Origin: Terrimonas sp.
GTDB lineage: Bacteria > Bacteroidota > Bacteroidia > Chitinophagales > Chitinophagaceae
Reading direction: 5' to 3'
Length of the DNA stretch: 64,000 bases
Assembly (NCBI RefSeq): GCF_003075435.1
Contig: NZ_QCZJ01000013.1
Span: 88,857-152,856, forward strand
The position numbers and the translations under genes are program-made. The notes beneath the pieces were generated by a model, which worked only from the letters and a program-made list of their open reading frames with translations, did no database searches and had not been told where the DNA came from. Of this stretch, positions 52,750-60,937 are shown piece by piece (position 1 is the first letter of the stretch; every line of letters begins with the position of its first letter).

Positions 52750-53562
52750 TCATATATCATATCCCAGGCTTCTGATTACCGGGTTCCAAAAATCAGGAAA
52801 CATATTCCAGGCATGGCAGCCAAAAGGCAATTTTCCCTTTGTTATAGTTAAAGCAAATTCCGGAAGGTTTTCAAATGAAAATTTTAAAGCGGTTTTATAA
52901 TCAGGTATTTTCAAGATATTTTTTTTTCTGTTCACTTCTAACGACCAAAACACATCCTCATTATAAAATGTAGAATAACCACTGTTTTGATTGTAATAAT
53001 CAATTTGCTGCTTTCTTTCTTTACAAATAGTATAAAATTTTTTCACATGTCTTAATGAAAATCCGCCATTGCCAACCTGGTTATGAAATTGAATTTCAGT
53101 GGGCAGATTGGTATCCGGTTGCTTTGTATTATTCCTGTATTCTTTGCGGCGTCTTTGGGCAAATTCTATTTTTTCCCAAAATGTTTTTCCTTCAGGTATT
53201 GTATCCAACCACGGCGCTCCGATATAATCGTACCCTTTTTTACACCATTTTGCTAATTCATCTCTAAAAACAAACGCGTCTAACTGATATATAAGCATAT
53301 ATTTTTTATGTAAAAAGCGCTTGTAAAATTCTTCAGACAGCATTAACCTGTTATATCCACGCACGTCTTTAAAAAAATCATCGTCAAATGACTCAATATT
53401 AAATTTAACAGGATGGGTAAAATAAGGAGAAGGGTCTAACGAATAAGGCTTAATAAGCGTAAGAGGATATGATCCCAGGATTTTACAACATTGCGCAAGG
53501 GATATTTGCTCACCTTTGGAAAGATGCGATTTATATATAGGGATTACAACATTAACCATCAT
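52750..53562 (-). CDS. DUF5672 protein (GT-A-like glycosyltransferase)
   Basis: The 270-aa protein has the DUF5672 pattern LIYQLDAFVFRDELAKWC, GYDYIGAPWLDT, NGGFSLRHVKKF and NEDVFWS. These correspond to the DxD-like and acceptor motifs of GT-A enzymes found in surface polysaccharide loci. I infer a glycosyltransferase but no activity is proven for the family. It is convergent with the methyltransferase-like gene. Confidence 0.85.
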   Translation of the reverse strand: MMVNVVIPIYKSHLSKGEQISLAQCCKILGSYPLTLIKPYSLDPSPYFTHPVKFNIESFDDDFFKDVRGYNRLMLSEEFYKRFLHKKYMLIYQLDAFVFRDELAKWCKKGYDYIGAPWLDTIPEGKTFWEKIEFAQRRRKEYRNNTKQPDTNLPTEIQFHNQVGNGGFSLRHVKKFYTICKERKQQIDYYNQNSGYSTFYNEDVFWSLEVNRKKNILKIPDYKTALKFSFENLPEFALTITKGKLPFGCHAWNMFPDFWNPVIRSLGYDI

Positions 53563-53735
53563 TCAATATTATCAATCATCAGTTTTAGGCATATAAAACT
53601 TAGCCATTCTATATTTTTGCCGGTGCTAATTTAAACCAAAGCGTTATTGGTACAATAATAGTTGATAAAGCGATATAATATTTAAAAAAAATTATAATTG
53701 GGTTTACCCTATTATACATTTTGTTTAGCCGACAG

Positions 53736-53743
53736 TAATTTTG
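53736..53743 (+). promoter_or_regulatory. -7 element (TAATTTTG) 3 nt before a start codon
   Basis: TAATTTTG-TTT-ATG: the element ends 3 nt before the ATG of the glycosyltransferase gene at 53747, which suggests a leaderless transcript. Confidence 0.5.
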
Positions 53744-53746
53744 TTT

Positions 53747-54706
53747 ATGCGCATTAAAAATATATTAGTAGCCAATCATCATTTAGCCAATACCGGAGGA
53801 AGCGAGACCTACACTTATACCATGATTGAAGAACTTGTAAGGCGTGGCTATAAAGTAGAATATTTCACTTTTCATAAGGGCGAAATTTCAAACAGGATAG
53901 AAAAAGACCTTTCAGTTCCGTTCATGAGCGGTAAAAAATATGATTTAATCCTGGCTAACCACAATACCTGTGTAAATCATTTATTTGAGAAGGGATTTAT
54001 AATACAAACCTGTCATGGTATTTTCCCTGACCTTGAACAGCCCTCTCCCTATGCAGACGCTTACGTTGTTATTTCTGAAGAGGTGAGCAGGCACCTGGAT
54101 AAATTGGGTTATAATAGCCGGACAATATTAAACGGTATTAACTTAAACAGATTTAAAAGTATACGGCCTGTTAAAAACAAATTGCTTCACGTATTAAGTC
54201 TTTGCCACTCTGAAGAAGCAAATGTGATATTAAGAGAAGCATGTAATAAAGTTAGAGCAACGCTTTTAGTACAGGATAAGTATAATGATCCTGTTTGGGA
54301 AGTAGAACTTCGGATTAATGAAGCTGATTTAGTAGTAGGAGTTGGCAGATCTGCATACGAAGCAATGGCCTGTGGCCGACCGGTAATTATATTTGATCAT
54401 CGTCAATATTACCCTTCTTGCGGCGATGGATATGTGAAAGATATGCTCAACAAAAGCATAATCAATAATTGTTCAGGTAGGTTTTCCAATAAAAGCTATT
54501 CAGCGGGAGATCTGGAAACGGAACTGAAAAAATACAATGCAGCTGATGGTAATTATTTTAGAAAATTCGCTGAAGAAAATCTGAATATTGAAATAGCTGT
54601 AAATAAATACCTGGACTATTTTCATGCGATTAAAAAAAGCTTTCCCGGATATTATATATTGCGATTAAAAAAAATCTGGAAAACCAGAAGATTAAAGAAA
54701 AAATAG
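53747..54706 (+). CDS. Glycosyltransferase (GT-B, GT4-like)
   Basis: The 319-aa protein starts with NILVANHHLANTGGSETYTYTMIEELVRRG, the first part of which matches the acceptor loop of GT4 enzymes, and has the donor-site region VGVGRSAYEAMACGRPVIIFD. It is shorter than the other two GTs and has a basic C-terminus (LRLKKIWKTRRLKKK). Together with its neighbours it belongs to a surface glycan cluster. The ATG at 53747 is favoured over a TTG at 53741. Confidence 0.88.
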   Translation: MRIKNILVANHHLANTGGSETYTYTMIEELVRRGYKVEYFTFHKGEISNRIEKDLSVPFMSGKKYDLILANHNTCVNHLFEKGFIIQTCHGIFPDLEQPSPYADAYVVISEEVSRHLDKLGYNSRTILNGINLNRFKSIRPVKNKLLHVLSLCHSEEANVILREACNKVRATLLVQDKYNDPVWEVELRINEADLVVGVGRSAYEAMACGRPVIIFDHRQYYPSCGDGYVKDMLNKSIINNCSGRFSNKSYSAGDLETELKKYNAADGNYFRKFAEENLNIEIAVNKYLDYFHAIKKSFPGYYILRLKKIWKTRRLKKK

Positions 54707-54741
54707 AAATAATTACAAAGGATGTTGTTGTAGAAAAGTTA

Positions 54742-54882
54742 TCATTTAAAATGATATTTTGCCTGTAATTTTTCAATTACCATAGCAATTTCATAACACC
54801 ACCACGAATGTTGATCATTAGGTTGAGTATGGTAATGGACTGTATCATCTTCATTTAAGAAATTGCCGAATATATCATGCAT
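54742..54882 (-). CDS. Possible small protein (46 aa)
   Basis: A minus-strand ATG frame of 46 codons starts MHDIFGNFLNEDDTVHYHTQ and ends IEKLQAKYHFK. Its composition, with paired Trp and a Glu/Asp-rich start, resembles a real protein better than chance. It sits in a 279-nt gap between the GT and intradiol dioxygenase genes. I do not recognise it, and no ribosome-binding or promoter site is clear. Confidence 0.35.
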   Translation of the reverse strand: MHDIFGNFLNEDDTVHYHTQPNDQHSWWCYEIAMVIEKLQAKYHFK

Positions 54883-54906
54883 AATTAACAGCAAACGTTG
54901 CTAATC

Positions 54907-54914
54907 TATTTTTG
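54907..54914 (+). promoter_or_regulatory. -7 element (TATTTTTG) of the intradiol dioxygenase gene
   Basis: An exact TAnnTTTG match ends 71 nt before the ATG at 54986. Confidence 0.45.
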
Positions 54915-54985
54915 CAGCTATTGCTCTATTATATTTTGAATTAATGCCGGTAAGGATTTTTTTGCGGCATTAAACTCATCATAAT

Positions 54986-55615
54986 ATGAAAATACTTTTA
55001 TGCAGCATGTCTCTGTTGCTGCTATTAAGCAGTTGCTTTGCCCAGCAGAAAAAAATTGGCGGACCATGTGAAGGCTGTGAGGCCATTTATGAAAGTTCTG
55101 TGCCATTTGAAAAGCTTAAGGCGGTAGATAAGTTGCCGGATGCAACATGGGATGGTAAAAAACCCCTGGGCATAAATGGCGTAGTATATAAAGCAGATGG
55201 AAAAACTCCTGCCGCTAATGTAATTATCTATGTGTACCATACTGATGAAACCGGGCACTATCCAAGAAAAGGGGATGAAAAGGGCTGGGCAAAGAGACAT
55301 GGATATTTACGCGGCTGGCTACGCACTAATGAAAAAGGAGAATATAAATTTGTTACACTTCGCCCTGCAGCATATCCTGATGGCACAGAGCCTGCACATA
55401 TTCATGTTATCATTAAAGAACCAGGTCTGAATGAATATTATATTGATGAATTTCTTTTTGATGATGACCCGATTCTAACAGAAGAAAAAAGAAAAAAATT
55501 GGAAAACCGGGGAGGGAGTGGAATTATTAAACTGCTTGATGTTGGTAATATGTATAAAGCAACCCGCAATATATATCTTGGCAGGAATATTCCCGACTAT
55601 CCCACAGGTATGTAA
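54986..55615 (+). CDS. Secreted intradiol ring-cleavage dioxygenase-like lipoprotein
   Basis: The 209-aa protein has a lipobox (LSSC, Cys17) and a single intradiol dioxygenase domain similar to the protocatechuate 3,4-dioxygenase beta chain. All four iron ligands are present: Tyr92 (GHYP), Tyr130 (PAAYPD), His138 and His140 (AHIHV). It should cleave catechol-type aromatics extracytoplasmically, which is unusual since classical enzymes are cytoplasmic. No ring-hydroxylation or beta-ketoadipate gene is nearby, so the substrate is unknown. Confidence 0.88.
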   Translation: MKILLCSMSLLLLLSSCFAQQKKIGGPCEGCEAIYESSVPFEKLKAVDKLPDATWDGKKPLGINGVVYKADGKTPAANVIIYVYHTDETGHYPRKGDEKGWAKRHGYLRGWLRTNEKGEYKFVTLRPAAYPDGTEPAHIHVIIKEPGLNEYYIDEFLFDDDPILTEEKRKKLENRGGSGIIKLLDVGNMYKATRNIYLGRNIPDYPTGM

Positions 55616-55926
55616 CATGTCAGTATTGCAATGCGAGTAAGCGTTGCACTATAGTCCTTTATAAGCATTACTACTTAAAATATAATTTTTGTCACTATAA
55701 ATGTCACTATTACATTTGTCTGCTGTAGCTTTACAGCAGCATTATAAAATTATTTTTTTTGTTGTAATAATATTAACGGTTAAGGCTCTGAAAAAAATTA
55801 CTTCCAATGAAAAACCTTTTGAGGTATTTGCCTGAAATTAATCAGGACATTAAATATATAGCCCCGCATCGCGGGGCTATATATTTAATGTCAATAAACA
55901 AACATGAAAATATTTTTAAACCAGGT
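55616..55926. other. Intergenic region with a long perfect hairpin
   Basis: This 311-nt gap separates convergent genes. Its main element is the hairpin at 55846-55892. The rest is AT-rich without genes; a 66-codon plus-strand frame runs straight through the hairpin and is not credible. Confidence 0.5.
55846..55892. terminator. Perfect 22-bp hairpin, bidirectional terminator
   Basis: The arms at 55846-55867 and 55871-55892 are exact inverted copies around ATC. The inner GCCCCGC/GCGGGGC is the stable part, and the A/T-rich outer arms supply the T-tract in both directions. It lies between the dioxygenase and thioredoxin-like genes. Confidence 0.8.
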
Positions 55927-56535
55927 CTAAGAGCCCTTCCTTTTTATAGAACAGCCAATGGCTTTAGTTACCGCAGGCTCAGGCGTTTTATCCTGCATTA
56001 CTGCTGATATAGCCTTTTCCAGAAAGTTTTCTTTATCAGATTTATTGTTTTCAGGATCATTATCAATGGCGCCGGTGTATACTATTGTATTTGTTTCAGA
56101 AGAATGCCTGACCAGGAAAATATGCGGCGTGTTTCTTGCACCATAGGCGTTAGTGGTATTTTGTCCTTCATCATATAAATAAGCGAATGAAAAATTTTTC
56201 TCTTTCGCTCTTTGCTGCATCTGCTCAAATGTATCTCCTGTTGATAAGGAGGGATCATTTGAATTGATAGCTATAACAGGGAAGCCAAGCGGGGCATATT
56301 TTGTATGTAATGTTATTATCCTGTCTTCATACGCTTTGGCAACAGGGCATGTATTACAGGTAAATACAACGATATATCCTTTTGCTGAGGGATAATCAGT
56401 AAACGACACGGTTTTATTATCAATATTCTTTAAAGCAAATGTCGGGGCACTTGCTCCGGGAGTAATGGTTGTAATTTGCGCGCTGACTGTACCAGCCGCC
56501 ACAAAAGCAATCAATGCAAAGAATAATTGTTTCAT
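55927..56535 (-). CDS. Secreted thioredoxin-fold protein (AhpC/TSA-like)
   Basis: The 202-aa protein has a signal peptide (ending VSAQ) and a redoxin domain with active-site CNTCP (Cys60, Cys63) in FTCNTCPVAKAYE. The GARNTPHIFLV segment carries the cis-Pro loop. Such proteins reduce or oxidise protein thiols in the periplasm. Its start codon overlaps the stop of the TlpA-like gene by 4 nt, so the two are coupled. Exact substrate unknown. Confidence 0.9.
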   Translation of the reverse strand: MKQLFFALIAFVAAGTVSAQITTITPGASAPTFALKNIDNKTVSFTDYPSAKGYIVVFTCNTCPVAKAYEDRIITLHTKYAPLGFPVIAINSNDPSLSTGDTFEQMQQRAKEKNFSFAYLYDEGQNTTNAYGARNTPHIFLVRHSSETNTIVYTGAIDNDPENNKSDKENFLEKAISAVMQDKTPEPAVTKAIGCSIKRKGS

Positions 56536-57011
56536 TGTTTGAAGTTTTTATAAGTGTTAACTAATTCCACATAGGTAAACGTTTTCTCAAAAAATGCTTT
56601 CTTATCCTGTCGTATAAAAATGGTTGCCGGCAAGGCGCCAGACCAGGAACTGTCTACTTTATCTATAAAAGCCTGCTGGTCATCTTCCCGCAATAATAGT
56701 ACCTCATTTTGGAAATTTTGCTTTTTTATAAAAGGTTTAAGCGCTTTTTCAATTTGTGAAGTATAGTCAAGGCTCACCAGCAATACTTTAATCCTATCTG
56801 TTTTATATGCCTCCGAAAGTTTTTCAAAGCCCGGCAATTCCTCTACACATGGTGCACACCAGGTTGCCCAAAAGTTTATAATAAACGTAGTGTCTGATTT
56901 TGTTGTTCTTTTATATAACTGATCAATAGTTGTGGTAGTTATATGCTGGGCGTTAAGCGCTGAAAAAAAGAACAGGAGCATTATAGTATATAAAACTTTC
57001 TTTGATTTCAT
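56532..57011 (-). CDS. TlpA-family disulfide reductase
   Basis: The 159-aa protein has a signal peptide (cleavage after ALNAQ) and a thioredoxin fold with the WCAPC active site (Cys52, Cys55) and a later GALPATIFIR cis-Pro loop. TlpA/ResA-like proteins keep apo-cytochrome c or copper-site cysteines reduced. The ATG at 57011 is preferred to one at 57047, because it places the signal peptide at the N-terminus. Coupled by a 4-nt overlap to the next thioredoxin-like gene. Confidence 0.88.
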   Translation of the reverse strand: MKSKKVLYTIMLLFFFSALNAQHITTTTIDQLYKRTTKSDTTFIINFWATWCAPCVEELPGFEKLSEAYKTDRIKVLLVSLDYTSQIEKALKPFIKKQNFQNEVLLLREDDQQAFIDKVDSSWSGALPATIFIRQDKKAFFEKTFTYVELVNTYKNFKQ

Positions 57012-57407
57012 AATTACTTTCTTTTCAAAAAGTATGCAGAATGCCATAATTCCCTTATCAAAACATGTACTAATTTAAACTTTTGCAGGCGGAATATAAA
57101 GGGTGCATTTCAAATTTTCGCATGTAGGTACTATAGCTACGGCAGATGCCTCGTGCCTCGGCATGACAGGCGGAAGAATGTATATTGAACAATAGTACCA
57201 ATGTTCAACAATAGCACTAATGCCGAACACAGCACTGCGGTTTGTCATGCCGAGGCACGAGGCATCTGCACGATATTCCCATACACGCGAAAATTTGAAA
57301 TGCGCCCAATATAAACGGCCTCACAAAAATCATAAGATTTTAATGTAACTTAACTGCCTGCATTTTGTGATACTTGCCTTCACTGACAATAGTTAACTAC
57401 CAGTATT
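57012..57407. other. Intergenic region with palindromic repeat copy 1
   Basis: This 396-nt gap contains the repeat element at 57101-57307 and otherwise AT-rich sequence. No gene is seen. Confidence 0.5.
57101..57307. repeat. Palindromic dispersed repeat, copy 1
   Basis: The outer arms GGGTGCATTTCAAATTTTCG (57101-57120) and CGAAAATTTGAAATGCGCCC (57288-57307) are inverted with one mismatch. The inner arms (57142-57168 and 57243-57269, 27 bp, starting GCAGATGCCTCGTGC) are perfectly inverted. The spacer holds AGTACCAATGTTCAAC and CACTAATGCCGAAC. No coding capacity; MITE-like in form. Confidence 0.75.
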
Positions 57408-58943
57408 ATGATGAATTTTTTTAGGCCTTTTTTGATCTGTATTTTACTGCATCTGCCTTTTGGATTATTTGCGAATAATTTTTTTCAGGCAGGGGTTACC
57501 GATACTACCGGAAAAATGAGCATTGTATTTACTGTTGTGGAAAACATGTATCGCCGGTTTGCAGAAGAGAGAAAAGTACCGGGGCTTGCATTTGGTATTG
57601 TGATGGATGGAAAGCTGGTATATGCCAATGCTTTTGGATTTGGCGACACAGAAAAGAAAATACCTGTTACTACAAAATCAGTATACAGGATAGCCTCTAT
57701 GTCTAAAAGCTTTATTGCAATGGCTATCCTGAAGTTGAGAGATGCAGGAAAGCTAAGCCTGGATGATGCTGTTGAAAAATATATACCGGAAATGACCAAC
57801 ACCAAAAAGATCACTGAAGATTCTCCTCCTGTAACCATACGCAACTTATTAACGCATACTGCAGGGTTTCCTGAAGATAATCCCTGGGGAGACAGGCAGC
57901 TTGAACGAACAGATGAGGAATTTGTAGCTTTTTTAAAGAAAGGGATTTCGCTGTCTTCTGTGCCGGGTTTAAATTATGAATACAGCAATCTTGGCTTTGC
58001 AATGCTTGGCTTAATTGTATCAAGAGTATCGGGAGAACATTATGAAACATATATCAGGAATAATATCTGGAAACCCTTGGATATGAAAGATACCTATTGG
58101 GAATATGCTGATGTGCCTGCACAACAATTGGTGCATGGCTACAGGGTAGAAAATGGTAAATGGGTAAAGCAGCCAATGCTGCATGGCGGTGCATACGGAG
58201 CAATGGGCGGAATGCTTACATCTATAGAAGACTTTGCTAAATATATGGCGCTGCATATTGCTGCATGGCCCCCGGGTAAAGAAGATAGCGGCATTATACG
58301 GAAAAGTACGTTACGGCAAATGCATCTTCCCGGTGTGGTAGCCGGTATTAATATGCAGGCTAAAGATGTGAGAGGAAATATTTGCCCTGCTATACAATCT
58401 TATAATGATGGGCTGAGGTATATAAAAGATTGTAATAACCGTGAGATCATCGGGCATAGCGGAGGCTTACCAGGATTTGGCTCCAACTGGAATTTCCTTC
58501 CGCAATATGGCATTGGCGTGGTTGCTTTCTGCAATCTTACCTATGCCGGGCCATCTCAATTAAATAATTATATTGTTGATACTATTATCGCCATGCTCGG
58601 GCTTAAGCCCTATCCTGTAAAAACGTCTGCAATACTTGAACAAAGAAAAGAGCAATTGGTAAAGCTGTTGCCACACTGGAATAATGCAGAAAGCAGCGGC
58701 ATATTTGCTGAGAATTTCTTCTCCGATTATTTTATTGATTCGTTAAGAAAAGATGCCCGCAGCTTGTTTTCAAAAGCAGGAAAAATTATAAGTACAGGTA
58801 AGATGATACCTGAAAATGAATTAAGAGGAAGTTTTATAATTGAAGGAGAGAAGATCAATATGAAAGTAAGCTTTACATTATCGCCTGAGCGCTCTCCTTT
58901 AATACAGGAGTATCATATTGCTGAAATATTAAAGGAGAAGTAA
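57408..58943 (+). CDS. Serine hydrolase of the beta-lactamase class C family
   Basis: The 511-aa exported protein has a signal peptide and a class C/serine-hydrolase domain: nucleophile S97-M-S-K100, Y192-S-N194 and HSG in IIGHSGGLPGFGSNW. The extra C-terminal region (about 400-511) is not part of a plain beta-lactamase. Such proteins may be peptidases or esterases, and true beta-lactamase activity is only possible. The gene is flanked by two copies of a palindromic repeat (57101-57307 and 59029-59233). Confidence 0.88.
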   Translation: MMNFFRPFLICILLHLPFGLFANNFFQAGVTDTTGKMSIVFTVVENMYRRFAEERKVPGLAFGIVMDGKLVYANAFGFGDTEKKIPVTTKSVYRIASMSKSFIAMAILKLRDAGKLSLDDAVEKYIPEMTNTKKITEDSPPVTIRNLLTHTAGFPEDNPWGDRQLERTDEEFVAFLKKGISLSSVPGLNYEYSNLGFAMLGLIVSRVSGEHYETYIRNNIWKPLDMKDTYWEYADVPAQQLVHGYRVENGKWVKQPMLHGGAYGAMGGMLTSIEDFAKYMALHIAAWPPGKEDSGIIRKSTLRQMHLPGVVAGINMQAKDVRGNICPAIQSYNDGLRYIKDCNNREIIGHSGGLPGFGSNWNFLPQYGIGVVAFCNLTYAGPSQLNNYIVDTIIAMLGLKPYPVKTSAILEQRKEQLVKLLPHWNNAESSGIFAENFFSDYFIDSLRKDARSLFSKAGKIISTGKMIPENELRGSFIIEGEKINMKVSFTLSPERSPLIQEYHIAEILKEK

Positions 58944-59277
58944 TTTCAGTATAACAACCTGGCTTTGTCACAGAGGTGCACCAAGGATACACAAAGTTCC
59001 ACAAAGAATAATAAAGCGCTCTGTGTTGAGTGTATTTCAATTTTTCGCATGTAGATACTACTGTTGCGGCAGATGCCTCGTGCCCCGGCATGACAGGCGG
59101 TTGAATATATGATGAACAATAGTACAAATGTGGAACGATTGTTCTGCTGCTGAACATATCTCTGCAGTTTGTCATGCCGGGGTACGAGGCATCTGCACAT
59201 GATTGCCTGATACAAGAAAATTTGAAATGCGTCCCCTGTGTTTCTTTGCGGCGCTTTGTGCAGCAAATCCTGCCCCG
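58944..59277. other. Intergenic region with repeat copy 2
   Basis: A 334-nt gap: CACAAAG-type words (58962-59020), then the palindromic repeat copy 2, then further CTTTGTG words (59240-59262). No gene. Confidence 0.5.
59029..59233. repeat. Palindromic dispersed repeat, copy 2
   Basis: Inner arms 59069-59095 and 59170-59196 (27 bp starting GCAGATGCCTCGTGC) are inverted with one mismatch. The outer arms TGTATTTCAATTTTTCGCAT and AGAAAATTTGAAATGCG match copy 1 with a few changes. Two copies in the same orientation flank the serine hydrolase gene. Confidence 0.75.
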
Positions 59278-60600
59278 TTATTCCAGGCCAAAAACGCCCT
59301 TGTTCAATAATTGCAAAGTTTGTATTTTATTTGCGGCAGGCACCAGTACAGAAATATTATGCCGGCTGCCTCCATAGCTAACCATGCGCACAGGTACTTC
59401 AGCAATTGAATCGAATAATTTTTTAAGCACATCAGGTGTTTGTGCAATTTCATTTCCTACTATAGAAACGATTGCCTGGTCTTTATCAACTTCAACTGTG
59501 CCGAAAGGATCAAGTTCTTTTAATATAGCCGCTAAATGCGCATCGCTGTCAATAGTTACAGATACGGCCACCTCTGAAGTGGTAACCATATCAATAGGCG
59601 TTTTATATTTTTCAAATACCTCAAATATCTTTCTTAAAAAACCATAAGCCAGTAACATGCGGCTGCTTTTGATTTTAATGGCGATGATGCCATCTTTTGC
59701 GGCAACCGCTTTTACGCCAACTGATCCGGCATCCTGCATAATGGTTGTACCTGCAGCTTCCGGCTGCATGGTGTTCAGCAATTTTACCGGTACTTTTTCC
59801 TGTTGTGCCGGCCAAATACAGGTAGGGTGTAAAATTTTTGCGCCAAAATAAGCAAGCTCGGCAGCTTCATCAAAACTGAGCTTTTCTACCGGTAGTGTTT
59901 TCTTTACAATACGCGGATCGTTATTATGCATGCCATCTATATCCGTCCATATTTCGCAAACAGCGGCATTAACCGCAGCGGCTATTAAAGAAGCCGTATA
60001 ATCGCTGCCGCCTCGTTTCAGGTTATCAACCTCACCTCTTGCATTGCGGCATATATAGCCCTGTGTAACAAAAAGTTTTTGATCCTTATGTTGTTGAAGC
60101 AGCCGGTTCAGCTTAACGCGTATGGCATCCAGGTAAGGTTCGTCATTTGCGTCAATCTGCATAAAATCAAGTGCAGGCAACAACACGTGGGCAATACCAT
60201 TTTCTTCAAGATAGGCGCTGAACAGCTTTGTGCTCATCAGTTCTCCCTGTGCCAGTATATCTTTATTAAGCGCCTCGTTAAATGAAATTTTCAATATTAT
60301 ATTCAGGAAATCGAAGTGTTCTGCAATCACCGCTTCACCCTTTGCTTTGGTGGCGTCTTTTTTAAGAAGGTCATTTACGAAAGCATGATAATGCGCTTCT
60401 AATGTATCAATGATTTTTTTTGCTTCTATTTTATCGCCCTTTGCCATGGCATCACCTATGGAAACCAGTGAATTGGTTGTGCCGCTTAAAGCACTTAATA
60501 CTACAATCTTGGGCTCACTGTCTTTGGTAATTAAATTAGCTACCTGCTGCATCCTTTCCGGCTTACCTACGGAGGTGCCTCCAAACTTCATGATTTTCAT
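59278..60600 (-). CDS. lysC: Aspartate kinase
   Basis: The 440-aa enzyme makes aspartyl phosphate, the first step to Lys, Thr, Met and Ile. KFGGTSVG (residues 5-12) and GGSDYTASL mark the kinase domain, and two ACT domains (about 300-440) supply allosteric control. There is no homoserine dehydrogenase fused. It has a strong promoter at 60629-60661 and is monocistronic. Confidence 0.95.
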   Translation of the reverse strand: MKIMKFGGTSVGKPERMQQVANLITKDSEPKIVVLSALSGTTNSLVSIGDAMAKGDKIEAKKIIDTLEAHYHAFVNDLLKKDATKAKGEAVIAEHFDFLNIILKISFNEALNKDILAQGELMSTKLFSAYLEENGIAHVLLPALDFMQIDANDEPYLDAIRVKLNRLLQQHKDQKLFVTQGYICRNARGEVDNLKRGGSDYTASLIAAAVNAAVCEIWTDIDGMHNNDPRIVKKTLPVEKLSFDEAAELAYFGAKILHPTCIWPAQQEKVPVKLLNTMQPEAAGTTIMQDAGSVGVKAVAAKDGIIAIKIKSSRMLLAYGFLRKIFEVFEKYKTPIDMVTTSEVAVSVTIDSDAHLAAILKELDPFGTVEVDKDQAIVSIVGNEIAQTPDVLKKLFDSIAEVPVRMVSYGGSRHNISVLVPAANKIQTLQLLNKGVFGLE

Positions 60601-60628
60601 GATGGCTCTTGTTTTATTTTTTGCGGTG

Positions 60629-60661
60629 CAAAGATAATGGTATGGTGAAATAGTAGAGCAA
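60629..60661 (-). promoter_or_regulatory. lysC promoter (TTG-N22-TATCTTTG)
   Basis: The minus strand carries TTG (60659-60661) and TATCTTTG (60629-60636), 22 nt apart, and the -7 ends 28 nt before the ATG. This is the clearest two-part promoter in the window besides merC. Confidence 0.65.
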
Positions 60662-60777
60662 TGGCCAAAACTAATTTGGGTACGGCCGATTAATATTTTG
60701 CGGAGCGATTAAAACTTTTTATTGCCCTGGGGGAAATACCTCGTCTTTAGTGTGATGCTTTGTGTCTTCTGTGTATG

Positions 60778-60841
60778 CTTCGTGTTCTTTGTGGTCAGTT
60801 TTTACCACAAAAACCACAAAGGTTTCACAAAGAGCACGAAG
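60778..60841. repeat. CACAAAG-type inverted repeat
   Basis: CTTCGTGTTCTTTGTG (60778-60793) is inverted as CACAAAGAGCACGAAG (60826-60841) with one mismatch. Related words occur at 37140, 43620, 58975 and 59240, so it is one of several dispersed copies. Confidence 0.6.
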
Positions 60842-60880
60842 TGCTGATGTTGTCTGATGTTGGTCTGTTCCTTTAGCCTA

Positions 60881-60917
60881 AATAAAATGGCGTGAATACC
60901 AATGAGATATTCACGCC
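60881..60917 (-). terminator. Terminator of ssb
   Basis: GGCGTGAATA (60889-60898) and TATTCACGCC (60908-60917) form a 10-bp stem with a 9-nt loop; on the minus strand it is followed by ATTTTATTT. Confidence 0.75.
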
Positions 60918-60937
60918 GGGATATAATTTGTGTTTTG

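Larger units (their letters stand above)
60601..60937. other. Intergenic region: lysC promoter and CACAAAG repeat
   Basis: This 337-nt gap holds the lysC promoter (60629-60661), an inverted CACAAAG-type repeat (60778-60841) and the ssb terminator (60881-60917). No gene. Confidence 0.55.

Noticed and set aside
55807..56007. 66-codon plus-strand frame in the gap after the dioxygenase gene
   Set aside because: It runs through the perfect hairpin at 55846-55892 and overlaps the end of the thioredoxin-like gene on the other strand. It is a by-product of the hairpin.
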